DNA from: Prevotella sp. CAG:617
Lineage (GTDB): Bacteria > Bacteroidota > Bacteroidia > Bacteroidales > Bacteroidaceae
Direction: 5' to 3'
DNA length: 9,928 nucleotides
Assembly (NCBI GenBank): GCA_000438115.1
Contig: FR903631.1
Span: 90,292 to 100,219 of the forward strand
The position numbers were made by a program, and so were the translations under genes. The notes beneath the pieces are model-generated. The model saw only the letters and a list, made by a program, of their open reading frames with translations. It had not been told where the DNA came from and did no database searches. Shown piece by piece: positions 1 to 6,212 of this stretch (positions are counted from its first letter, which is position 1; every line of letters begins with the position of its first letter).

Positions 1-1631
1 TGCAGAATATAGACGTGTCCTTTTTTGATAAGGTCGGGGAAGAATTGCAGGAAGAAGGTAATCATCAGCAGGCGGATGTGCATGCCGTCCACGTCGGCAT
101 CCGTAGCCACGATGACCTTGTTGTAGCGCAGTCCGTCGAGCCCGTCCTCAATGTTGAGCGCTGCCTGCAGCAGGTTGAATTCCTCGTTTTCGTACACCAC
201 CTTCTTGGTCAGGCCGAAGCAGTTGAGCGGTTTTCCGCGCAGTGAGAATACGGCTTGCGTGTTGACATCTCGGCTTTTGGTGATGGAACCGCTGGCCGAG
301 TCGCCTTCGGTAATGAAGATGGAACTTTCGTAGCGGGGGTCGGGCGCGTCGTCATCGTCTTTCTTTTTGGTCTTGGGGGGCGCGTCGTTCAGGTGGATGC
401 GGCAGTCGCGCAGCTTGCGGTTGTGCAGATTGGCTTTCTTGGCACGTTCGCGGGCCAGCTTGGTAACGCCGGCAATGGCCTTGCGCTCTTTTTCGCTCTC
501 CTGAATCTTTTGCAGGATGACGTCGGCAACCTCCAGGTTCTTGTGGAGATAGTTGTCTACGTTTTCCTTGATGAAATCACCTACGAACTTGTTGACACTG
601 ACTCCCGAGAGGGGGAATTTCTGCCCATTACGGTCTTTTTCGGGCGCCATGACGAGTGAGCCCAGCTTAATCTTGGTCTGACTTTCAAAGAGCGGCTCAA
701 TCACTCTGACGGAGATGGCGCCAACCAGTCCGTTGCGGATGTCCTGGAAGTCGAAGTTCTTGCCGAAATATTCCTTGATGGTGCGCGCCAGATGCTCCTT
801 GAAGGCGCTTTGGTGCGTTCCGCCCTGGGTGGTGTGCTGCCCGTTGACAAACGAGTAGTACTCCTCGCCGTATTGTGAGGTGTGGGTAAAGGCTATCTCG
901 ATGCCTTCGCCCTTGAGGTGGATGATGGGGTAGAGTCCCGGCGCGGTCATGTTGTCGTTGAGCAGGTCCTCCAGTCCGTTGCGGCTGATGATGCGGTGGC
1001 CGTTGTAGTAAATGGCCAGCCCGGTGTTCAGATAAGTATAGTTGCGCAGCATGGCTTCCACGAATTCGCTGCGGAATCTGAAGTTCAGGAAGAGCCGGTC
1101 GTCGGGTTTGAAGCAGACGTAAGTTCCGTTTTCTTCCTGAGTTTCGGTGGTTTCATCGCTTATCAGATTACCGCGCTCGAATATGGCTTCATGTGCCTGC
1201 CCGTCGCGCACACTGCGGGCTACGAAGCGCTCGCTCAGGGCATTGACGGCTTTCAGTCCCACGCCGTTCAGTCCGACGCTGGCCGTGAATACCGAGGTGT
1301 CGTACTTGGCGCCCGTATTCAGTTTCGATACGGCCTGCACCAGACTGCCCAGGGGAATCCCTCGGCCATAGTCACGGATGGAAGCCGTGCCGTCGTCCTG
1401 TATGTCTACGTCGATACGTTTGCCAAAGCCTTCGTTGAATTCGTCAATACTGTTGTCGATGGATTCCTTGAGCAGCACGTAAATGCCGTCTTCGGCGTGT
1501 GAGCCGTCGCCCAGTCGTCCGATGTACATACCCGGGCGGGTGCGGATGTGCTCCATGTCGCTCAGGTGGCGTATGCTGTCTTCGGTATATTGTACGGCGG
1601 CGGTATTTTGGCTTTGCGTTTCGTCGGTCAT
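1..1631 (-). CDS. parE: DNA topoisomerase IV subunit B (ParE), 3' end outside window
   Basis: This is the ATPase subunit of topoisomerase IV, which works with ParC to decatenate daughter chromosomes and relax supercoils. The window holds 543 codons from the ATG at 1631-1629, and the frame stays open to the left edge. About the last 80-100 residues of the family are missing. The N-terminal GHKL ATPase domain shows the catalytic Glu at about residue 56 (KESIDNSIDE), RDYGRGIP at 87-94 and the ATP-lid glycines GLNGVG at 120-125. The transducer carries the QHTTQGGTHQSAFKEH signature. The TOPRIM domain has EGDSASG starting at Glu442 and the metal-binding DADVDG at 511-516, with SLRGK between them. 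Full-length Bacteroidales GyrB has the same domains. I prefer ParE because the motif wording (RPGMYIGRLGDGSHAEDGIYVLLKE) fits that branch as I remember it. The start lies 24 nt after the GNAT gene stop, so the two are probably co-transcribed. Confidence 0.93.
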   Translation of the reverse strand, partial: MTDETQSQNTAAVQYTEDSIRHLSDMEHIRTRPGMYIGRLGDGSHAEDGIYVLLKESIDNSIDEFNEGFGKRIDVDIQDDGTASIRDYGRGIPLGSLVQAVSKLNTGAKYDTSVFTASVGLNGVGLKAVNALSERFVARSVRDGQAHEAIFERGNLISDETTETQEENGTYVCFKPDDRLFLNFRFRSEFVEAMLRNYTYLNTGLAIYYNGHRIISRNGLEDLLNDNMTAPGLYPIIHLKGEGIEIAFTHTSQYGEEYYSFVNGQHTTQGGTHQSAFKEHLARTIKEYFGKNFDFQDIRNGLVGAISVRVIEPLFESQTKIKLGSLVMAPEKDRNGQKFPLSGVSVNKFVGDFIKENVDNYLHKNLEVADVILQKIQESEKERKAIAGVTKLARERAKKANLHNRKLRDCRIHLNDAPPKTKKKDDDDAPDPRYESSIFITEGDSASGSITKSRDVNTQAVFSLRGKPLNCFGLTKKVVYENEEFNLLQAALNIEDGLDGLRYNKVIVATDADVDGMHIRLLMITFFLQFFPDLIKKGHVYIL

Positions 1632-1655
1632 AGATAAGGGCTTGGGTAGAAAAGA

Positions 1656-2789
1656 TTAAAGGGGTTTGGTATAGCAGCGGCGGCGGCGGTGTGTGCGGGG
1701 CGAGAGGTCGTCCCACAGGCCTACGCCGCGCGAATTGGTTTCGAGCTGCGGATAGACCACGGCATATTTGAATCCCATTTGCTGGTAAATGGGGATGAGG
1801 TGGCTGAAGAGCAGGGCGTTGAGACCGCGGTTCTGGTGGTCGGGCCGCACGGCGATGAGCATGAGGTCAACGATTTCGGGGCGGTGCCAGTGGAGCGCGT
1901 CGAGCATGTGAATCCATCCCAGCGGGAAGAGGCGGCCGTGGGCGCGCTGCAGGGCCCGTGTCATGGACGGCATGGAGATGGCCGTGGCCACCAGCTCGCC
2001 CGTGTCGGCTTCCTGAATGATGCATACCATGTTCAGGTCGATTGACGGCAGGTATTCGCTGATGTAATGGGCGGCCTGCCGGGCCGACATTTCGGAGTAG
2101 CCGAACAGTTTGGAATAGGCCTGGTTGATGATACCGAATATCTTGGGGCCGAATTCCTGGACGTCTTTTTTGTTGCGCAGGCTGCGCACGGTCAGGTTGT
2201 AGCGCTTGGAAATCAGTTCGGCCACGCGTTTGTGCTTCTCCGGGATGTGGGTCGGCATCTTGATAATCTGTTCTACCCAGTCAACGGCCTTTTCAAATCC
2301 CAGTTGCTCAAAGATGCGGGGATAGTAGTCGTAGTTGTAGAGGGTGCCCATGGTGTCGAGTTCGTCAAAACCCTCAATCAGCGTGCCTTCGGGGTCAAAG
2401 TCCGTAAAGCCCAGCGGACCCTGTATCTTTTCCATGCCGTGGGCGCGTCCAAAGGCCTCTACTTGCTCCAGCAGCTTGCGGGCTACTTCGGCATCGTCAA
2501 TAAAGTCAATCCACCCGAAGCGTACCACCTTGACATCCCATTTCTGGTTGGCCTTGCGGTTGATGATGGCTGCTACGCGTCCTACCACCTTGCCGTCACG
2601 TTTGGCCAGATAGCATTCGCAGTCGCAGAATTCGAAAGCTTCGTTTTGCTTGGGATCGAGTGTGTAGAGCATGTCTTCCCGTATTTCGGGCGCGGCATAA
2701 GGGCTCTTCTTGTACAATTGGTGGTTGAAATCGATGAATTGTTTCAACCCCTTCTTGTCAGTTACTTTTACAATTTCAATTGCAGACAT
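1656..2789 (-). CDS. Long GNAT-family acyltransferase, 377 aa
   Basis: This is a GNAT-fold protein more than twice the size of a simple acetyltransferase, so it probably has a duplicated or extended fold. An acyl-CoA donor is expected; the acceptor is unknown. The N-terminal half (about 60-135) holds a GNAT-like strand and helix region followed by GPLGFTDFDPEGTL. The C-terminal half ends in a recognisable acyl-CoA-binding motif A at about 308-327, with the Q-N-R-G-L-N turn after strand LMLIAV. The very C-terminus is basic (HRRRRCYTKPL), as I recall for Bacteroidales relatives. There is no signal peptide or membrane segment, so it should be cytoplasmic. The ATG at 2789 fits the conserved start. 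The gene is the first in a probable operon with parE and has its own upstream promoter near 2926. The family is often annotated only as hypothetical or N-acetyltransferase. A link to sphingolipid N-acylation is possible but unproven. Confidence 0.86.
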   Translation of the reverse strand: MSAIEIVKVTDKKGLKQFIDFNHQLYKKSPYAAPEIREDMLYTLDPKQNEAFEFCDCECYLAKRDGKVVGRVAAIINRKANQKWDVKVVRFGWIDFIDDAEVARKLLEQVEAFGRAHGMEKIQGPLGFTDFDPEGTLIEGFDELDTMGTLYNYDYYPRIFEQLGFEKAVDWVEQIIKMPTHIPEKHKRVAELISKRYNLTVRSLRNKKDVQEFGPKIFGIINQAYSKLFGYSEMSARQAAHYISEYLPSIDLNMVCIIQEADTGELVATAISMPSMTRALQRAHGRLFPLGWIHMLDALHWHRPEIVDLMLIAVRPDHQNRGLNALLFSHLIPIYQQMGFKYAVVYPQLETNSRGVGLWDDLSPRTHRRRRCYTKPL

Positions 2790-2925
2790 TTTGCTACTTT
2801 TTTAAGTCCGCCTCTTCCTGTGTCGCAAGCCGGCGGCAGGAAAAGGTAAAATCCGTGAACAGGGGCGGAGGCCGTGGCGTGGGGCTAAAAAATAACACAT
2901 GCGGGCCTACCTTGGATTAATGGGG

Positions 2926-2957
2926 CAAATTTACGATTTTTTTTTGAGGTAAAAAGA
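2926..2957 (-). promoter_or_regulatory. Predicted promoter for the GNAT-parE operon
   Basis: On the minus strand TAAATTTG (2933-2926) is an exact match to the Bacteroidetes -7 consensus TAnnTTTG. The upstream -33 region is only T-rich (CTTTTT around 2956-2951) and not a clear TTTG. The predicted leader is about 130 nt and contains the hairpin at 2811-2846. Confidence 0.55.
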
Positions 2958-3063
2958 AGCGGAAGCTTCAAAAAAAAAGACGGATACGGTGTGAATGCGG
3001 ATGGCCGGTCAGTCTGCCGTGCGGCCGGCGGAAGAGAAAAAATGAAAATCTTTGGCGTTTCGT

Positions 3064-3094
3064 TTTTCTCTTCGCGCGGTTTACACTACCTTTG
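3064..3094 (+). promoter_or_regulatory. Predicted promoter for the DUF4254-GT9 pair
   Basis: TACCTTTG at 3087-3094 matches the Bacteroidetes -7 consensus TAnnTTTG. A T-rich stretch at about 3064-3067 lies 19 nt upstream, where a degenerate -33 element would be. Transcription would begin near 3101, leaving a short leader of about 20 nt before the ATG at 3123. Confidence 0.65.
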
Positions 3095-3122
3095 CAATCA
3101 ATAACCTATACACGTTGAGAAG

Positions 3123-3728
3123 ATGAAATTTACAGAACGTTGCTGGCCCATATTCGAGCAGGTGATCAGCGATTATCACAAAAGCGACCATGTGGATACG
3201 CCTATTGCCAATCCGTATCCCGAGCAAGGAATTGAACGCGACCTCTACCGCAAGTGCTGGATTGATACGGTGCAGTGGCATCTGGAGGATTTGATACGCG
3301 ACCCTCAGATTGATCCCGTTGAGGCCCTGCTGCTCAAGCGCCGCATCGACAAGAGCAACCAGGACCGTACGGACCTGGTAGAACTCATCGACAGCTATTT
3401 CTATACGCTCTACGGCCATGTGGAAAAACAGCCGGATGCCACTATCAATACCGAGAGTCCGGCCTGGGCCATCGACCGCCTTTCCATCCTGGCTCTTAAA
3501 ATCTATCACATGCGTGAGCAGACCGAGCGCACCGACGCCACGCCGCAGCACGTGGCGCAGTGTCAGGCTAAACTCGACGTGCTCCTGCAGCAGCGTGAAG
3601 ACCTTTCGACGGCCATCGACCAGTTGCTGGACGACATTCAGGCCGGCCGCAAATACATGAAGGTCTACAAACAGATGAAGATGTATAACGACCCTGACAC
3701 GAACCCCGTGTTGTACGGTCAGAAGTAG
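3123..3728 (+). CDS. DUF4254 domain protein, 201 aa
   Basis: This is a soluble, mostly helical protein of unknown biochemical function that matches the DUF4254 family in length and conserved blocks. Visible blocks are RRIDKSNQDRTDLVELID at about 73-90, ESPAWAIDRLSILALKIYHM at about 111-130, a heptad-like helical stretch at 140-172, and a C-terminal block from GRKYMKVYKQ (175-184) to the chain end at 201. There is no signal peptide or membrane span. The ATG follows the predicted promoter closely. A GT9 heptosyltransferase gene starts 32 nt downstream on the same strand, and as I recall this pairing recurs in Bacteroidota. A helper role in LPS or other glycan assembly is therefore an inference from context, not from any active-site motif. 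It ends with TAG, so UAG acts as a stop codon in this genome. Confidence 0.86.
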   Translation: MKFTERCWPIFEQVISDYHKSDHVDTPIANPYPEQGIERDLYRKCWIDTVQWHLEDLIRDPQIDPVEALLLKRRIDKSNQDRTDLVELIDSYFYTLYGHVEKQPDATINTESPAWAIDRLSILALKIYHMREQTERTDATPQHVAQCQAKLDVLLQQREDLSTAIDQLLDDIQAGRKYMKVYKQMKMYNDPDTNPVLYGQK

Positions 3729-3760
3729 AACCATTTCCAAGAATCCCGCAAACCTCTGTT

Positions 3761-4810
3761 TTGGAACATTTGCTTGTCATACGTTTTTCGGCCCTGGGTG
3801 ACGTGGCCATGACGGTGCCGGTTGTCGACGCCGTGGCGCGCCGTTATCCCGACGTGCAGCTGACCGTGTTGAGCCGGGCGGCCTTCCGCCCGATGTTTGC
3901 GCAGCTGCCGTCCAACGTGCGCTTTGTGGGCGTCGACCTCAAGCAGCAGTACAAGGGGCTGTCGGGGCTGATGCGGCTGTATGCCGGCGTGGCGCCGCTG
4001 CGCCCTACGGCCGTGGCCGACCTTCACGACGTGTTGCGCACCAAATTCCTGCGCTGGCGCTTCGGGCTGGGCGGCGTGAAGGTGGCACACATCGACAAGG
4101 GGCGCCGCGGGCGCAAGGCCCTGACGCGGCCGCACCACAAGGTGCTTGAGCAGCAGCCCACGTCGTTCCAGAAGTATGCAAGGGTATTTGCCCAGCTGGG
4201 CTTCCCCGTCGAGGTGGAGTTCCGTTCCATCTTTTCCCGTATGCCCGGCGGTTTGCCCCCCTTGCCGGCAGCCTGTATGGCTAAAGGTGCTGAAAAGTGG
4301 GTGGGCATAGCTCCCTTTGCCGCCCATGCCGGCAAGATTTATCCGCTTCGTCAGATGGAGTGGGTGGTCGACAGGCTGGCCGAGCAGGCAGGTGTGCGTG
4401 TGTTTCTCTTTGGCGGCGGCAGCCGCGAGGTGGAGGTGTTGCAGAACTGGAGCCGCAAGCGGCCCAACATTGTATGTGTGGCCGGCCGTTTTGGCTCCAT
4501 GACCGACGAGCTGGCCCTCATGGCGCATCTCAACGTGATGGTGTCGATGGATTCGGCCAATATGCACCTGGCGTCGCTCACCGGCACGCCGGTGGTGTCG
4601 GTATGGGGGGCCACCCATCCGCTGGCCGGATTTATGGGGTGGAACCAGTTGCCTGAAAATGCCATCCAGGTTGACCTGCCCTGCCGTCCCTGCTCAATTT
4701 ACGGCAACAAGCCCTGCGCGCGCGGCGATTACGCCTGTCTTAACCGCATTGAGGCCCGCACGGTGCTCAACCGCGTGTTGGGTATCCTTTATCCGCATAG
4801 AGGGGCATAG
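3761..4810 (+). CDS. Glycosyltransferase family 9 (heptosyltransferase-like)
   Basis: This 349-residue enzyme is a two-domain GT-B glycosyltransferase of family 9. That family transfers heptose from ADP-heptose onto the LPS core at the cytoplasmic face of the inner membrane. The N-terminal Rossmann domain opens with VIRFSALGDVAMTVPV (6-21), the acceptor-side signature. The C-terminal domain shows GIAPFAAHAGKIYP (182-195), GGGSREVE (218-225) and the nucleotide-sugar signature DSANMHLASLTGTPVVSVWG (264-283) followed by ATHP. A four-cysteine tail (C308, C311, C319, C326) resembles the Cys-rich C-terminus of LPS heptosyltransferases. The start is TTG at 3761. I see no in-frame ATG between the preceding stop and the conserved N-terminus, so TTG fits the family's usual beginning. 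It is co-directional with DUF4254 and followed by a strong terminator. The exact sugar and acceptor cannot be read from the sequence. Confidence 0.91.
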   Translation: MEHLLVIRFSALGDVAMTVPVVDAVARRYPDVQLTVLSRAAFRPMFAQLPSNVRFVGVDLKQQYKGLSGLMRLYAGVAPLRPTAVADLHDVLRTKFLRWRFGLGGVKVAHIDKGRRGRKALTRPHHKVLEQQPTSFQKYARVFAQLGFPVEVEFRSIFSRMPGGLPPLPAACMAKGAEKWVGIAPFAAHAGKIYPLRQMEWVVDRLAEQAGVRVFLFGGGSREVEVLQNWSRKRPNIVCVAGRFGSMTDELALMAHLNVMVSMDSANMHLASLTGTPVVSVWGATHPLAGFMGWNQLPENAIQVDLPCRPCSIYGNKPCARGDYACLNRIEARTVLNRVLGILYPHRGA

Positions 4811-4832
4811 GCCCTTTCCCCTGACAGATTGC

Positions 4833-4891
4833 AAAACCTCCCGCATGAGTCATCAGGCTGCCGGTGCAGCGTGGCTCGTGCGGGAGGTTTT
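4833..4891. terminator. Long hairpin terminator, likely bidirectional
   Basis: The arms 4833-4852 and 4872-4891 can form 20 consecutive base pairs in the plus-strand RNA: 13 perfect pairs at the base, then seven more including two G-U pairs. A 5-bp inner hairpin (4857-4861 with 4866-4870) sits in the loop. The base is A4 on one side and T4 followed by CTT on the other, so the element can work as an intrinsic terminator in both directions. It lies 22 nt after the GT9 stop, between convergent genes. Confidence 0.85.
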
Positions 4892-5008
4892 CTTATGGTC
4901 TGTGCGGCGCGGAAGGCGGGGCGCAGTGTGCTTGTCCGGCAGCCCTTTTGTCTGCTTCGGGGGAGTTCCGAAAAAGTAGGCGGGAAAAAATCTTTTCCCG
5001 GCGCTTTG

Positions 5009-5045
5009 AAAAAAACGGCCGGCACTCTTTTGCTCTTTTGTGCCG
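5009..5045 (-). terminator. Candidate terminator after the DMT-family gene
   Basis: On the minus strand, downstream of the stop at 5072, CGGCAC (5045-5040) pairs with GTGCCG (5025-5020). A four-base spacer GCCG and then seven T residues (5015-5009) follow. The 6-bp stem has a 14-nt loop, so it is weaker than a typical intrinsic terminator. The hairpin at 4833-4891 may act as a backup. Confidence 0.45.
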
Positions 5046-5071
5046 CCCTGTGCCCGGAAGGGGGCCGGATT

Positions 5072-5440
5072 TTACTTCATGAACACGAAGAATACGGCCA
5101 GAATAAGGCAGATAAAGGCGGCCAGGTGGTTCCAATGGAGCGCCTCGCCCTTGAACAGGACGGTGGTGAACACGGTAAACACAATCAGGGTGATGACTTC
5201 CTGTATGACCTTGAGCTGCATCAGCGTGAAGGGGCCGCCGTTGCCTACAAAGCCGATGCGGTTGGCCGGAATCTGGCAGGAATATTCGGCCAGCGCAATG
5301 CCCCACGAAAAGAGGATGATGCCAAACAGGGGCCAGTTGTCAATCTTGTGCATTTCCTCAAGCTTGAGGTGGCCGTACCAGGCAAAGGTCATGAAAATGT
5401 TGGATACAATCAGTAGCAGTATGGTGTAAATAGCGTGCAT
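5072..5440 (-). CDS. DMT-family small membrane protein (DUF486/COG3169)
   Basis: This is a 122-residue integral inner-membrane protein with four predicted helices, at about residues 3-22, 36-53, 78-96 and 104-121. That is the size and topology of the small drug/metabolite-transporter-superfamily proteins annotated DUF486 or COG3169. Family-like blocks include FMTFAWYGHLK (16-26), the loop EYSCQIPANRIG (52-63) and FTLMQLKVIQEVITL (71-85). Four-helix members of this superfamily are thought to work as dimers. The substrate is unknown, so a transport role is only inferred. The ATG at 5440 puts the first helix at the N-terminus. It follows the DUF4488 gene on the same strand after a 150-nt gap in which I see no clear TAnnTTTG box. 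Confidence 0.86.
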   Translation of the reverse strand: MHAIYTILLLIVSNIFMTFAWYGHLKLEEMHKIDNWPLFGIILFSWGIALAEYSCQIPANRIGFVGNGGPFTLMQLKVIQEVITLIVFTVFTTVLFKGEALHWNHLAAFICLILAVFFVFMK

Positions 5441-5590
5441 AGGTCGGGTTGATTTTTTTATGTTAGTGGGTGGGCATAAAATTGCCCCATCCGGTCAGTC
5501 GCATGTGGCGGTGGGCCGGGTGGGGATGTGGCGGTGCAGCTTGGCGACTCGGGCTTCGGCCGTGTGTCTGCCAAACTTTGTTACGTGTGC

Positions 5591-6124
5591 TTATTCCGTG
5601 GGTTGCATCTCCTCTTCATACATTTTGGCCATGGTGTCCATCAGGTCCTTGTCGGTGATGCGGGGCAGGGCACTGCCCGGTTCGATGCGGTCGGGCTGGA
5701 TTACGCGCACCCAGTATTCCGTACCCCAGTTCTTGTTGCCGGGAATCTTGTATTTGAGTACCACGAAATCATCTCCCTGCATGCGGAAGTATATTTTGTT
5801 GTCGCGGCCCGTAATACCCGGGTCGGTAATGGAGCGGTCAATGTGCTCCACGTAGACGGAGTCCGACACTATTGACCATTCGCCCATGGTGGCAATGAAA
5901 CAGCAGCGTGAGCCCGTTTCCAGTCCCATGTTGACGAACTTGCCGTCGCTGTTCAGGGCTTTCATGTAAGGGGTAAAGTGAACCACGGGCTTGTTTTTCT
6001 CTATGGATATGTAGCAGTTCTGCCAGATTCCGCATAATTTGTATTTGCTCATGTCTTTGGGCTCTTTGGCAAAGAGGCTCATACCCACAAGCACGGACAT
6101 CATAAGGGTTATAAATCTTTTCAT
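5591..6124 (-). CDS. Secreted DUF4488-like protein, 177 aa
   Basis: This is a predicted exported protein of unknown function. I chose the ATG at 6124 over one 17 codons upstream because it begins a clean Sec signal peptide: MKRF, then a hydrophobic stretch to about residue 18, with probable cleavage after Ala19 (SLFA/KEP). No lipobox cysteine is present at the cleavage site, so it is more likely periplasmic than a lipoprotein. The mature part reads as a small beta-rich domain with LCGIWQ (30-35), a segment SDGKFVNMGL (59-68), DSVYVEHID (88-96) and a late WGTEYWVRV (133-141). This order resembles Bacteroidales DUF4488 proteins, which have a lipocalin-like beta pattern. The last 20 residues are acidic and Met-rich. 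It has a candidate promoter of its own and seems unrelated in function to dprA upstream or the DMT gene downstream. Confidence 0.74.
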   Translation of the reverse strand: MKRFITLMMSVLVGMSLFAKEPKDMSKYKLCGIWQNCYISIEKNKPVVHFTPYMKALNSDGKFVNMGLETGSRCCFIATMGEWSIVSDSVYVEHIDRSITDPGITGRDNKIYFRMQGDDFVVLKYKIPGNKNWGTEYWVRVIQPDRIEPGSALPRITDKDLMDTMAKMYEEEMQPTE

Positions 6125-6162
6125 CGTCTTGTTTTTATTAAGTGTAGGTAACTGTTTGGTGT

Positions 6163-6199
6163 GCAATTTAAGCATTTATTATTGAATATCCAACAAAAA
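6163..6199 (-). promoter_or_regulatory. Possible promoter for the DUF4488 gene
   Basis: On the minus strand TAAATTGC (6170-6163) is one base short of the TAnnTTTG -7 consensus. A TTTTTGTTG stretch (6199-6191) lies 20 nt upstream, where the -33 element belongs. The 88-nt gap after dprA and its A/T-richness support a separate start, but the match is imperfect. Confidence 0.4.
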
Positions 6200-6212
6200 T
6201 TAGCAAAAGCCT

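Larger units (their letters stand above)
2790..3122. other. Divergent intergenic region, 333 nt
   Basis: This A/T-rich gap separates the leftward GNAT-parE operon from the rightward DUF4254-GT9 pair. It holds one Bacteroidetes -7 box on each strand (2926-2933 minus, 3087-3094 plus), a 10-bp hairpin in the predicted GNAT leader (2811-2846), and a small GAAGC/GCTTC hairpin at 2956-2969 flanked by A-runs. I see no gene here: the short frames that cross it are shadows of the GNAT coding sequence. Confidence 0.7.

Noticed and set aside
882..1502. 206-codon plus-strand frame, with a 134-codon one at 255-659
   Set aside because: Both are antisense to parE, which is unbroken across the region and carries all topoisomerase motifs.
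2067..2849. 260-codon plus-strand frame
   Set aside because: It is antisense to the GNAT gene and has no recognisable motif. It also crosses the GNAT start and leader, which a real gene would be unlikely to do.
2956..2969. Small GAAGC-GGAA-GCTTC hairpin with a GNRA-type loop between A-runs
   Set aside because: The stem is only 5 bp, and it lies upstream of both predicted promoters, so it may never be transcribed.
3719..4618. 299-codon minus-strand frame
   Set aside because: It is a His- and Arg-rich shadow of the GT9 gene with no domain signature.
5472..5487. GGGCA/TGCCC inverted repeat upstream of the DMT gene
   Set aside because: The stem is 5 bp with a 6-nt A/T loop and no adjacent U-tract, which is compatible with chance.
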